Of a stretch of DNA of 64,000 bases, positions 44,933 through 54,632 are shown in pieces (position 1 is the stretch's first letter; every line of letters starts with the position of its first letter). The stretch covers positions 1 through 64,000 of the forward strand of contig JAFISE010000106.1 in the NCBI GenBank assembly GCA_022560025.1. The letters run 5' to 3'. The notes below the pieces were generated by a model, which made no database searches, had not been told where the DNA came from, and worked only from the letters and a program-made list of their open reading frames with translations. Source of the DNA: Stagonosporopsis chrysanthemi. Taxonomy: Eukaryota > Ascomycota > Dothideomycetes > Pleosporales > Didymellaceae. A program made the translations under genes and the position numbers.

Positions 44933-47461
44933 ATGCGCCTTCTCGACATCTTCAGCGTGCTGTCGGCGGCATCGCTGGCAGCAGCAGGCGGTCACCACCT
45001 GCCGAAGCGCAACTACGTTACTCACGACTACTACGCCATACATGTCTCTCCGTCTGCATCGCCAGCCGACCTCGCCGCGCACCTTGGCCTGACCTACGAA
45101 GGCCCTTTTGGCGGCTCCCTTGAAGACCACCACGTCTTCAAGGCGCCAAAGCATGACAGCGATGTCGTCAACGATGCCAGACAGGAGCTGAAGCGCCGGC
45201 GGCGGAAGAGGGAAATTGGGTCCGAATACCACCCGCTCGACAGCATACATTTTGCACAGAAGCAAAAGCTCAAGCCTAGGCATTGGAAACGTGGCGTGAT
45301 ACCCGCGCGCCAGAGTATCAACGACGCCATCAGCACGCAGCGGGAGGTTGCAAAATCGCTGAGCATCCAGGACCCCATCTTCAACGAGCAGTGGCATATC
45401 TTTAATGTCAAGACACCTGGCAACGACGTCAATATAACCGACGTGTGGATGCAGGGCATCACAGGCAAAGGCGTTACAGCATGTGTCGTCGACGACGGGC
45501 TCGACTATGACAGTAGCGATTTGAAGGACAACTTCTTCGCGGAAGGCTCGCACGATTTCAACGATAACGAAGATCTCCCCACGCCAAAACTCTCCGATGA
45601 CAGACACGGCACAAGATGCGCCGGAGAGATTGCAGCTGGGAAGAACAACGTCTGTGGCGTTGGTCTGGCATACGATGCAAAAATATCTGGTGTGCGCATC
45701 CTTTCTGGACAGATCACAGATATGGACGAAGCGCTGGCTATCAACTACGAGATGCAGAAGAACGACATTTACTCCTGCTCATGGGGCCCTCCAGACGATG
45801 GCAAGACGATGCAGGCACCGGGAATTTTGATTGAGAAAGCCATGGTGACAGCTGTACAGCAAGGACGCGGCGGCAAGGGCTCTGTCTACGTCTTCGCAGC
45901 AGGCAACGGTGCAGCGAGCGACGATAACTGCAATTTTGACGGCTACACGAACAGTATCTACAGCATCACAGTGGGCGCTATCGACATGAACAACCAACAC
46001 CCGTATTATTCAGAGGCTTGCTCCGCGCAGCTGGTCGTCACCTACAGCAGTGGAGGCGGCGATGCGATTCACACCACTGATGTTGGCGCAAACAAATGCA
46101 CAAGCCAGCACGGCGGTACCTCAGCTGCTGGGCCTCTTGGTGTTGGAATCTATGCCCTGCTGCTGCAGGCTCGCCCTGATCTGACCTGGCGCGATGTACA
46201 GTGGCTTACTGTGCTGACTGCCGTGCCTTTCGACACACCCAGCGACTGGACCAAGACCTCACTCGATCGCATGTACAGCCATCAATTCGGATACGGCAAA
46301 CTTGATGCGTGGGCTATCGTCGACAAGGCTAAAGATTGGAAGCTTGTCAAACCCCAGGCCTGGTTCTACTCGCCCTGGATGCATGTCAAGAAGCAGATTC
46401 CTGAAGGACAAGAAGGGTTAGCAAGCAAATTCGAAGTCACAGCAGAAATGCTGAAGGAAGCCAACTTTGAGCGTGTGGAGCACATCACCCTCACCATGAA
46501 CGTCAAGCACCAACGCCGTGGCGACCTCAGCGTCGAGCTCATTTCCCCAGCGGGTATGAGCTCCCATCTCTCGACCGCCCGCCGCGACGATGATGACATC
46601 CGCGGCTATGAAGACTGGACCTTTATGTCTGTCGCTCATTGGGGCGAATCCGGCATTGGAAATTGGACTGTGATCGTCAAAGACACTGTGGCTAATAACA
46701 AAAAGACCGGCACACTGACGGACTGGAAGCTGCGTCTCTGGGGCGAGTGTATTGACTCTTCTAAAGCTAAACTTCTCCCAATTCCCACCAAGCACGATGA
46801 TGACGACCATGACAAGATCGAGGACCATCCTGCACACACTACGTCCGTTGCGCTCCCGAGCCTCAAACCTTCTATCACAGCCAACCCCTCCGACCACCCC
46901 GACCGTCCTATCAACCAGAAGCCTACAGATACTGCCGCCGCATCTGCAGCGACTACAGCGACTACAGCGACTGCAGCAACATCAGCAACACCAGTGCCCT
47001 CAGCGTCCGAAACCTCAACGCCGGAGAATGAAAGCCTCCTCCCCTCCATTTTCCCGACTTTTGGCGTCTCGCGTCGCACGCAAATCTGGATATATGGCTC
47101 GCTGGCCCTCATTCTCGTCTTCGTCTCTGGTCTCGGCGCATACTTTTATATCGCGCGCCGCAAGCAACAAAAGTCTTCGCGCGACGCTTATGAGTTTGAG
47201 GTCCTCGACGACGTTGAGGATCGCGAGGAGACGGGTATGCTCAGCGGCGCAGGCGCAAAGAAGAAGGGCAGGGCGAGGAGAGGTGGAGAGCTTTACGATG
47301 CATTTGCTGGCGAGAGCGACGAGGACCTACTGAGTGACAGCGATGGTGGAGACGAGGGCCCGTATCGTGACCAGGAGAAGTATAACGAGAAGTATGGCAG
47401 CCGTGAGGATGACGATGCGAGCCAAGACAGCGGAAGTTCGCCCGGGAGGAGAAAGGAGTAA
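44933..47461 (+). CDS. KEX2: Kexin (Kex2) proprotein convertase
   Basis: A single exon of 842 aa. A signal peptide (about 1-19) precedes a prosegment containing the basic sites RRRRKRE and HWKRG. The subtilisin domain carries the full catalytic set: Asp187 (VVDDGLDY), His225 (DDRHGTRC), oxyanion Asn325 (AAGNGAASDD) and Ser397 (HGGTSAAGP). The P/Homo-B domain follows (HITLTMNVKHQRRGDLSVELISPAG...GNWTVIVKDTV). A Ser/Thr-rich stalk with Ala-Thr repeats leads to a single transmembrane helix (about 719-741, IWIYGSLALILVFVSGLGAYF), then an acidic cytosolic tail with Tyr-containing sorting-like motifs (DAYEFEVLDD). Kexin is a late-Golgi Ca-dependent endoprotease that cleaves secretory precursors after Lys-Arg. 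Confidence 0.97.
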   Translation: MRLLDIFSVLSAASLAAAGGHHLPKRNYVTHDYYAIHVSPSASPADLAAHLGLTYEGPFGGSLEDHHVFKAPKHDSDVVNDARQELKRRRRKREIGSEYHPLDSIHFAQKQKLKPRHWKRGVIPARQSINDAISTQREVAKSLSIQDPIFNEQWHIFNVKTPGNDVNITDVWMQGITGKGVTACVVDDGLDYDSSDLKDNFFAEGSHDFNDNEDLPTPKLSDDRHGTRCAGEIAAGKNNVCGVGLAYDAKISGVRILSGQITDMDEALAINYEMQKNDIYSCSWGPPDDGKTMQAPGILIEKAMVTAVQQGRGGKGSVYVFAAGNGAASDDNCNFDGYTNSIYSITVGAIDMNNQHPYYSEACSAQLVVTYSSGGGDAIHTTDVGANKCTSQHGGTSAAGPLGVGIYALLLQARPDLTWRDVQWLTVLTAVPFDTPSDWTKTSLDRMYSHQFGYGKLDAWAIVDKAKDWKLVKPQAWFYSPWMHVKKQIPEGQEGLASKFEVTAEMLKEANFERVEHITLTMNVKHQRRGDLSVELISPAGMSSHLSTARRDDDDIRGYEDWTFMSVAHWGESGIGNWTVIVKDTVANNKKTGTLTDWKLRLWGECIDSSKAKLLPIPTKHDDDDHDKIEDHPAHTTSVALPSLKPSITANPSDHPDRPINQKPTDTAAASAATTATTATAATSATPVPSASETSTPENESLLPSIFPTFGVSRRTQIWIYGSLALILVFVSGLGAYFYIARRKQQKSSRDAYEFEVLDDVEDREETGMLSGAGAKKKGRARRGGELYDAFAGESDEDLLSDSDGGDEGPYRDQEKYNEKYGSREDDDASQDSGSSPGRRKE

Positions 47462-47699
47462 ACGATGAGCTTCGGCTAGATTGAACGAGGTCAAACGCCT
47501 CACGTTATGTACGAACAAAGTAGAATGAGCATTGGGTGGCGTAGTGTCTCGCATTTCTGTCCATTAAATAGAAAGTTGGTCAACTCGCCGACAGCGAGAG
47601 AAAGTTGCAATATGCGTATAGCATTGAAATGGGTATCGTTGATTCTACATGCTTTTTCACCCCAGAACGCCAAACCATGCAAAGCTCTCGATGTATACA

Positions 47700-48914
47700 C
47701 TATGCGACCTTCCGCCCGACGTTGCCTACTCCCCGCCCGACCACACTGACCACAATCTCGCCCCGGTCTTCCGCGCCGCCGTTTTCTCGGAAGCCCCAGC
47801 CGCTGCCGCCAAAGACCTTGGAGTCGCGGGCCAGCGAAATGATCTCCTCGCTGGCTAGAACGTCCTTCCCTAATGCCACTCTGCCCACGTCCTCCGAGCC
47901 CATGGCCATGAGCATGAGCACTGTCGGTGCAGCGACGCTCTCGACTGCGCCGCCCTGCGAGATCTTCTCCAGCAGCTGGTACGCGCACTGCTTCCCAATC
48001 TCGTCCGCTGGCACGCCTCCCTCGGGCGGCGAGCACACGTCTGCGCTGTATATGCACCCTGTGCTACTCTCTGCGACCAAGCTCAGCCCGAACCCCACTG
48101 CACCCTTCACTTTGCCGCTGCCCTTCTGAGTCGTCGGAATCAGAGGCGCAGGCGAAGCGTCGGAGAAGATGTATGTGTCGGGCACGAACTTGTTGAGCAC
48201 GCCACGAGCCTCGTGGATCATGCGCTCGTTGTTGCTCTTAGGGACTTCGACACAGTACGCTACACCGCGGATCTTCTTGACGCGGCCGGGGTTGAGCAGG
48301 TGCAGGGTCTTGGGCAGCCGCACTTGGTGGTTGAAGACGATCTGGACTTCACCGCCGGCGCTCTTGCCCATGCCTGGCGCGCAGCTGCGCTTGAGAATGC
48401 GCAACTCAATGTTGCGCTCGATGCCGAAGGATTTGTAGAGTGGGAGGATTGCGGTGCGCACTGTGTCGGCGCTGACGTCGCCGCTGGGGGTCGAGGATGT
48501 GACGCAGCCCTCGCCGTGCAGGATGACATTGACTTTGTCTTTGGCGAAGGGCGAGAGAATGCAGAGCGGGATCAGCCACCACGACACTCCTCTCCGTGCG
48601 CACTCGCGGGGGATCTCGTGTCTGATGACGCCGCCGTGCGCGCCGAGGCCTTCTGCAGAGCCAGTAATAAGGCCAGGGCGGTAGACGAGTGTTGTGCCGG
48701 TCATGCTGAATTGGACCTGGCCGCCATTGGTGACGGCATCAAGGAGGCGCACGAAGTTTGTCTCATAGCGGGTGAGACCTGGGTTGGTGGATGAAGAGCG
48801 GATTTGCGAGATGCGGATCGGGCGGCCGGTGAGGGTTGCAAGGAGCAGGCGCGAGACCAGGTGTCGGTGGCCAGTGAAGTTCAGGGGCTGCTGAAGCGAT
48901 TCGTCGGCGGCCAT
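47700..48914 (-). CDS. RCL1: Rcl1, cyclase-like pre-rRNA processing factor
   Basis: A single exon of 404 aa. The beginning LNFTGHRHLVSRLLLATLTGRPIRISQIRSSSTNPGLTRYETNFVRLLDAVTNGG and later segments TLVYRPGLITG, SADTVRTAILPLYKSFGIE, ELRILKRSCAPGMGGE-like KRSCAPGMGKSAGGEVQIVF and CVEVPKSNNERMIHEARGVLNKFVPD identify the RNA 3'-phosphate cyclase-like family. In the Rcl1 branch the cyclase catalytic histidine is lost and the protein acts with Bms1 in 18S rRNA maturation. Length agrees with fungal Rcl1 (about 370-410). It diverges from the RTC4-domain gene across 255 bp and ends tail-to-tail with KEX2. Confidence 0.92.
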   Translation of the reverse strand: MAADESLQQPLNFTGHRHLVSRLLLATLTGRPIRISQIRSSSTNPGLTRYETNFVRLLDAVTNGGQVQFSMTGTTLVYRPGLITGSAEGLGAHGGVIRHEIPRECARRGVSWWLIPLCILSPFAKDKVNVILHGEGCVTSSTPSGDVSADTVRTAILPLYKSFGIERNIELRILKRSCAPGMGKSAGGEVQIVFNHQVRLPKTLHLLNPGRVKKIRGVAYCVEVPKSNNERMIHEARGVLNKFVPDTYIFSDASPAPLIPTTQKGSGKVKGAVGFGLSLVAESSTGCIYSADVCSPPEGGVPADEIGKQCAYQLLEKISQGGAVESVAAPTVLMLMAMGSEDVGRVALGKDVLASEEIISLARDSKVFGGSGWGFRENGGAEDRGEIVVSVVGRGVGNVGRKVA

Positions 48915-49169
48915 GTTGGTGTATGTGTTGGGCGGAGTAGTCGTCTTCGTCTTGTGCCTGTCGAGAGTGAAAGCGAGCTTCGACGCGGGAACTTTTTCTC
49001 TAATCGATAACGACCAAATGGGCTTAGCGGCCTGCGGTCGCGTCTTCCCAGCGCGTGCTCGCGAGTCCAAACTCGAGATTGTCGAGTTGCCGCTCTCCGC
49101 TGCCTTATTTCTGCTTTGTTTTGTTTTCAGTCGTTATAGCGTTCTCCGCATCGTTTTCGCCGTTCATCA
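48915..49169. promoter_or_regulatory. Compact divergent promoter, RCL1 and RTC4-domain gene
   Basis: Only 255 bp separate the two start codons, so core promoters for both directions must be packed here. A T-rich pyrimidine stretch lies near 49105-49130. No named binding site is claimed. Confidence 0.55.
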
Positions 49170-50810
49170 ATGGCCGCTCGGGTTGGTCTAACTCGGACTG
49201 GAACCCCGAAACTCTTGAAGGTCGTTAGAGGCAAGCAACATGCTTCCAATGAAGATCATGGAGAAGCAATGCGGGAGCATGTCAACGCCGAGCCAGTTTC
49301 TCCGGAAGCTGATAAATTAAACATACCTACGAGACGACCGAAACCATCGCAGCACATGGAGAGTGGCGATGACGACGCACTCAAAAAGCCGCCAACTCGC
49401 AAACGCAAAGCAACATCACCGCTGCCGGGTGGTAAGCCTGAGCCAGGGTTGAAGTTACCGGATGCAGCGAAGAAGACACGCGTTAACGCACCTCGAGTAC
49501 CAAAAGCTGGTCAGTATCAACAAGGTAGGGCGGCGAAGGAGGGGTTCGAGGCAGGGAAGGAGAATGTGAACAGGACAAATATACCACCAAGCTCGTCACA
49601 GAATAACAAATGGGGATTCAGCTCGCTGCTCATGGAATCAAGCCAGGGATCTCAAACATGGAAGAAAGACTATGGTTCGAAGGCTCGGAGCAGTCAAGCA
49701 ACCTCGAACATACATGCGCCTGTGAAGAAGCCGACTAAGGGATTGGTCAAGAAGTTTGGATCCAAACCCAAGAGGCTGGAATCCCCTCCCGAGGACGACA
49801 AGGAAGACTTGGACAACATCTCTATGATATCCGGTTCTTCTGACGACGAGCAGCCAATAAGGTCAAAAGCACTGCCAGAACCTGAGGTGGGAGACCCAGA
49901 ACTACGGCAGGTACCACAGAAGAAGAAGAAAGCAGCCCAGATGAAAGACGATGTCTCGGAGCTATATAGCATGGACGATGCTGAATTAGAGAAGCTGTTG
50001 GAGCCAACACTGCGTGAAAAGCTCGGTTTGACAGATAATTCACACTCGTCACTACCTGCCTCAAGCGCACCGCAAGAAGACCTTGAGAACATCGACTCCT
50101 ACGTGCGCGAACTCCCCGCCGAAGCAAACGAAGACACCGCATGCCCAATCTGCCACGAGCCCGTCGACCAAGAATACTATTGGAGCTTCTGGAAAGGGCT
50201 GGCCCGAACAGTTAAAAACCAAGCAACCTTTTGCCACACGCACCGCAAAGCCTCCGCACAGGTCGAATACGCCGCAGAAGGGTACCCAGACATCGACTGG
50301 AGCCGCCTCTCAGAGCGCATTAAAAAGCACCGCATGGCACTGTACAGCATCCTCATTGGCGAAGTCCCCAGCAACCACCGCGCACGCTACGAACCCCTCG
50401 CGCTCACAGGCAAAGCCGCTGCTGTCCCCTCGAAACGCACCGACCTCTCTCCCTCGAGACAGCGTGACCTCGCCGCCCTCGCCCTCGACGATAACGCAGT
50501 CTACCCAGGCTACTACGGCCCGCGCGGACGGCGCGCGATAACAGAGTGCGTTATGGCGCTGCTGCACACGGAGATCAAGCGGTCTATGGATCCTGTTGTG
50601 CAGACGTCTGGACCTGCGACGTTTGTGCAGGCTGTGCTGGTACCGGAGGTGGCAGTCAGACTTATCAGGGAGGATATGGAGTGTGATTACGACGAGGCGG
50701 AGGACATCAGGGAGAGGACGTTTGAGATGGGTGTCCTGCTGAATGAAGAGATTGAGGACGAAGTGCTTTTCGGCGAGGAGGACGAGGGGGAGAATGAGTA
50801 TCATCTTTGA
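49170..50810 (+). CDS. RTC4: RTC4-like domain nuclear protein
   Basis: A single exon of 546 aa. Residues 1-300 are disordered, basic and Ser/Pro-rich with several NLS-like runs (RKRKATSPLPGG, KKPTKGLVKKFGSKPKR) and acidic patches. The C-terminal ~220 residues hold the RTC4-like domain: CPICHEPV (two Cys, zinc-knuckle-like), FWKGLARTVKNQATFCHTHRK, YPDIDWSRLSERIKKHR, YPGYYGPRGRRAITECVMALL and FVQAVLVPEVAVRLIREDM. Rtc4 in budding yeast was named from a screen for restriction of telomere capping. The molecular role is unknown, so I infer only a nuclear protein with that domain. It faces SEC20 tail-to-tail. Confidence 0.85.
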   Translation: MAARVGLTRTGTPKLLKVVRGKQHASNEDHGEAMREHVNAEPVSPEADKLNIPTRRPKPSQHMESGDDDALKKPPTRKRKATSPLPGGKPEPGLKLPDAAKKTRVNAPRVPKAGQYQQGRAAKEGFEAGKENVNRTNIPPSSSQNNKWGFSSLLMESSQGSQTWKKDYGSKARSSQATSNIHAPVKKPTKGLVKKFGSKPKRLESPPEDDKEDLDNISMISGSSDDEQPIRSKALPEPEVGDPELRQVPQKKKKAAQMKDDVSELYSMDDAELEKLLEPTLREKLGLTDNSHSSLPASSAPQEDLENIDSYVRELPAEANEDTACPICHEPVDQEYYWSFWKGLARTVKNQATFCHTHRKASAQVEYAAEGYPDIDWSRLSERIKKHRMALYSILIGEVPSNHRARYEPLALTGKAAAVPSKRTDLSPSRQRDLAALALDDNAVYPGYYGPRGRRAITECVMALLHTEIKRSMDPVVQTSGPATFVQAVLVPEVAVRLIREDMECDYDEAEDIRERTFEMGVLLNEEIEDEVLFGEEDEGENEYHL

Positions 50811-51064
50811 GGGGCCAAATGTTGCCAAAGAGAGTAGGTCTTTGGCCGTCTTTGATGCCGTTTCGTGATGCAGCAGCGCGCTTCAGGAGCGTCTTGATAC
50901 CCTTGTATTGTTAGCCATGTACGTGTATTTCGTACTCGTACTGCATCGTGGTACATGATTTATAGGCGTGATCACATCTCGTCATATCAGGAGCTTGATG
51001 CTCGATTGGTACTGTGTGTTCATGTTCAGATTCATACTTCTGGTTCCAGTGAGAGGCCTGTCAT

Positions 51065-52483
51065 TCACAGCTCATCGCGTTTCCTCCTCTGTCCATCTGC
51101 CTGCTGTGCCTGCTCGAACTTCTCTCTCTCAATATCCTCCTCCCACATCTTTTTCTTTGGGTTCCTCGGCTTATCGCTCTCCTTCAGGACTGTCCCGTCG
51201 CCTCTGATCACTGGGCCTTCCTCTTCTGGTTGCTGCCTATTTTTCCGCAGCTGAGGATGAACACCCTCCTCTTCCTGCTGTTGCTGCCGCTGCCCTTGCT
51301 GCTCTTGTTGCGCCTGCTCCGCCATTTTACCAACCTGCTCACTTGTCGAGCCCGGTGGACTAGGATCGCCTTGATGATACCCTCTGCCTCCGCCACCAAC
51401 GCGGATGTAGTTCTGAGGCGGTGGGGCTTTAGGGTCGCTGTTCAGTCTAGGAGCGCCCCCGGTGGCGCTAGGTTTCACAATCAGACTTGTGCTTGACTCT
51501 GAGGCTACGGCGAGACTCGACGATTCAGATGCAGTCGCTGCAGTGCCTACGCCTATGATGCCAAAGAAAATGCGGAAGACGAGTTTAAGCGGCCAAATCA
51601 AGAACCACGTCAGCGGTCCGTATAGCCAGCGGCGGAAGACCAGCCAGATGATGGTTGTGATGAGGATATAGAATGTGGTTTCGAGGTACCAGGTATCACT
51701 TTTAGTGCTCTTTAATAGTGTGGTGACAAGAGTTCTGCTGTTTGCAAGAAGCGTATTGAGGTCGGAATACCTCTCTCCTAGATCCGCGAGTGCGGCGGTG
51801 GACTGTTCGAGGGTTTCTTGAGCGAAACGAGAACGTGATAGCTCGTTTTGCATTAACGCATGCGTTCGTCGTAGGGCGGAAGTGACGTCTGACGAGGCCT
51901 GCGCGACTATCTCGTCCTCATTCAGACCCCTGTTCTGCCGGCGTTGACGATATGTGGTGGACGGTGTAGAGGCGCCGGATTGGAGGTTTGAGAAGAGGAG
52001 CTCACGTTCCTTGAGCTTTGCACGCTCTGCGTTATGCTTGGCAGTGAGCTGAGCTTTGCGGTACTGTGATCTTGATCTGTTCCCGCCTGTCAGTATTTGC
52101 CTTTCAATGTGTATGATGCTCCTGTGTACAACGTACGACTTCAAGTCTTCGGTCAAGCGTGCAAGCAGCACTGCAAGACGTGAGCGCTCGCCCTCTCTGT
52201 TGCTGTCCCTTCGCTTTCCAACTGCGCCAGACTCTTGCTGCAGTACGTCTTCAACCTCTTGCCGGATCAATTCAAGTTCTTCCTCAATCCCTTTCAACGT
52301 CTCGTGGATCTCGGCGCTCAGCTCCAGGCGCACGTCACCCTCGTCTCCGTTCAAGGGCTGAGGTCCGGGTTGGAAGTCGAGTTTGCCGAGTCGCTGGATG
52401 AGCTGTCCGACAGACTTGTTGGACTCTGTCAGCGTGGTCAGACGGGCGGTGAGCGTCTGAGCAGTGGGAGGTAGCGGCGCCAT
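51065..52483 (-). CDS. SEC20: Sec20, ER Q-SNARE with C-terminal RDEL
   Basis: Two exons (52483-52137 and 52076-51065) give 452 aa. The N-terminal half is heptad-rich (EIHETLKGIEEELELIRQEVEDVLQQE). The Sec20 domain follows (QYRKAQLTAKHNAERAKLKERELL, SDVTSALRRTHALMQNELSRSRFAQETLEQSTAALADLGERYSDLNTLLANSRTLVTTLLKSTKSD). The membrane region (about 245-295) is LETTFYILITTIIWLVFRRWLY and a second hydrophobic stretch. A long lumenal Gln/Pro-rich tail ends KRDEL, an ER-retrieval signal, consistent with the HDEL of yeast Sec20. Sec20 acts with Tip20, Ufe1 and Use1 in Golgi-to-ER fusion. The 60-nt intron (GTACGT...CTGAC...AACAG) is stop-free and a multiple of three. Confidence 0.93.
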   Translation of the reverse strand: MAPLPPTAQTLTARLTTLTESNKSVGQLIQRLGKLDFQPGPQPLNGDEGDVRLELSAEIHETLKGIEEELELIRQEVEDVLQQESGAVGKRRDSNREGERSRLAVLLARLTEDLKSYVVHRSIIHIERQILTGGNRSRSQYRKAQLTAKHNAERAKLKERELLFSNLQSGASTPSTTYRQRRQNRGLNEDEIVAQASSDVTSALRRTHALMQNELSRSRFAQETLEQSTAALADLGERYSDLNTLLANSRTLVTTLLKSTKSDTWYLETTFYILITTIIWLVFRRWLYGPLTWFLIWPLKLVFRIFFGIIGVGTAATASESSSLAVASESSTSLIVKPSATGGAPRLNSDPKAPPPQNYIRVGGGGRGYHQGDPSPPGSTSEQVGKMAEQAQQEQQGQRQQQQEEEGVHPQLRKNRQQPEEEGPVIRGDGTVLKESDKPRNPKKKMWEEDIEREKFEQAQQADGQRRKRDEL

Positions 52484-52770
52484 TGTGCAGCGCAACAGGT
52501 GTTCGAACGCGAGTGCTATGACGGAGGGGAGCGGTCCAGGTGGCCATTCAAGCCAACTGTGCTAATCCGAAAATCGAGCACGGGCCTGATTCCAGAAAGT
52601 GAGGATCCATCACGACGACCCTCCAGGCGGTGGCACTCTAGCAGCTCCAAGTACAAACCATTGTTCGGTCTGCCTGCAGGCTTAATTGCGACTCATCTGT
52701 GCACTTGTAGCCCTCCTGCTTGTACTCCCACCCGTCGCATCACCGCATCGCCCACCACACAACCGCCAAC
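52484..52770. promoter_or_regulatory. Divergent promoter, SEC20 and mL53
   Basis: 287 bp between head-to-head start codons; both core promoters are inferred to lie here. Confidence 0.5.
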
Positions 52771-53200
52771 ATGATTACTCGATTCCTTACCGAAGTCCGC
52801 GTTGCATTCAACCCCTTCAGCCCTCGCTCGAAGCCCGCTCGCTTGTTCCTCTCGCTCATTCCCGCCAACGCACGCGCTACCGGTTTGACTGTTCAGTCAA
52901 AGCTGCTTCCCCGGACCAGCAAGGACAACGCGACATTAGACGTCAAGTTCAGTATGTGCTTGCCCTACAAGAGAATGCTGTGGATGGCATGCTAGTAGCT
53001 ATCACAGTTTCGGGAGAGCCTGCTACTGTGGTCCCCCGACACTCACACCACTGAGGAAAGACAATGCTAATATAAACCGCACAGAGGACGGCAAGGAGAT
53101 GAACATGGATCTGAGCAACATGCGAATAACAGAAGTCATGGAGCAAGTGGACCGCCACTCACGTATGCTTGCGCGCAAGGAGGAGTTGACTGGTAACTAA
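52771..53200 (+). CDS. MRPL44: Mitochondrial large ribosomal subunit protein mL53 (Mrpl44)
   Basis: Two exons (52771-52951 and 53085-53200) encode 98 aa. The N-terminus ITRFLTEVRVAFNPFSPRSKPARLFLSLIPANAR and the C-terminus GKEMNMDLSNMRITEVMEQVDRHSRMLARKEEL match the small mL53/Mrpl44 family of the mitochondrial 54S subunit. The intron is 133 nt, long for this window, with a GCTAAT branch point and CACAG acceptor. The junction codon AAG splits A|AG and rebuilds the KFKDGKEM block. If unspliced, the frame would end within the intron, giving a truncated protein. Confidence 0.9.
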
Positions 53201-53614
53201 GGTCTTGGAGGAAATCGCAGGCTCGTACAGTTCAGCCTGCGACCTCTCTACCAACATCACGCACGAAAGGCCCTCTAAGCTGCGCCAAGTCAAAACTTGG
53301 TGTTCACCTTACTCGAGTTCTGTGGCACCTACTCGAGAGACGAGTGCCCCTCACAGCTGTACCAATATGTATATCAGAAGCATCACACGGAGTCACGGTG
53401 CGGAATGGAGATGTTCCATGTTGGGTTGATCATCACTTTTGAATGCACTATGTATTTGGGCAAGACCAGACCTCTTCCAACTGTAGTCGTATGTCCATGG
53501 AATCTACAATTCTTCGGGTCGATCGATCGCTCCAACACGATTGTCATTTGCGATGTGATATACCATCGTTTTCCACGAGAGCCGCCTCTTGCCGTCTTTG
53601 CTGATTCCAGACGT
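53201..53614. other. Convergent spacer between mL53 and pyrophosphatase genes
   Basis: 414-bp tail-to-tail region, likely containing both 3' UTRs. No gene seen. Confidence 0.55.
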
Positions 53615-54632
53615 CTAGCTGGAGGGGGCACCAGAGATGTAGAACCACTTGTCGATGCTGGGGTCGATAGGGGCGGGAGACTTGTCCTCGCCAGAGGGGA
53701 TGTTCAGTGAGCTAGCATCGGCCCTCTCGGCCGAGTGGGAGAGAGTGGTGTTGGCGAGGGCGATGTCATTCTTGGCGGTCTTGCCAGCGACAAGCTTCTC
53801 CCAGGCCTCGGCGCATTCACGGACAATGTCCATGGCGTACTTCTTGTTCTTGCACTCGCCAGAGAAGGCGAACTGGTTCTCGGGCTTGCCGTCGGGGATC
53901 TTGTAGATGCGGAACCACTCGTTGGTGGCACGCAGCAGACCGGGCAGATGGCGCTCGACATCCTCGACGTCGTTGAGCTTAGGGGCCAAGGGGTCGTTCA
54001 CGTTGACGACGATGATCTTCCAGTCAGTCTCGCCCTCGTCAAGCAGAGCCATGACACCGAGAACCTTGACCTGGATAACATCACCAGGCTTGTTGACAAG
54101 CTCACCAATCTCGCAGACATCGAGCGGGTCGTTGTCGCCGTTGGCCTTGGTCTCGGGGTGGGTGACATTGGGGTCCTCCCAGGTCTGCAGCAGCAGTCAG
54201 TATGCAGTCGCCTCGTCCGATATCGGGCAGGCGTCATCGTACCTGGGGGAAAGCACCGTAATTCCAGAGGTAGCCCTTGTGGGGGAAGCAGTTGCGGACG
54301 AAGCGGAGCTTGCCCTTCTTGGTGTCCTGCTTTATGGGGTTGAGCGTCTCCTCCTTGGATATCTGTTGGGGCGGTCAGTGACATGTCGCCATGGCGGGGT
54401 AGTTGGACATCAGAGCGCAACCGCACCCAATGGCACTCAATTGGGGGACACGCACCTCCATCTTTGCGTTGGTCCAGCGAGGGACCTCGACAACCATGTT
54501 GAGGATGGTCTGCTGCTCGTTGGCGTACAGTGGGACGTCGTGCCATGCTGAGATGGGCTGGCCGTCCTTCTCGATGAAGACGCGGTGCTCGAGCGTGTTT
54601 GCCGCAGCGACCTTGCGGACAGTGTAAGCCAT
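53615..54632 (-). CDS. IPP1: Inorganic pyrophosphatase, family I
   Basis: Three exons (54632-54456, 54362-54243, 54184-53615) give 288 aa, matching yeast Ipp1 (287). Characteristic blocks are VEVPRWTNAKMEISKEETLNPIKQD, RFVRNCFPHKGYLWNYGAFPQTWEDP and the DNDPLDV signature with metal-binding Asp116, Asp118 and Asp121, then GDVIQVKVLGVMALLDEGETDWKII. The enzyme hydrolyses pyrophosphate to phosphate with Mg, pulling biosynthetic reactions forward. Start 54632 (AAACATGG, strong context) gives the cytosolic form. The frame is open upstream to a second ATG at 54887, which would add 85 Arg/Ser/Pro-rich residues resembling a mitochondrial presequence. Introns are 93 and 58 nt. Confidence 0.95.
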
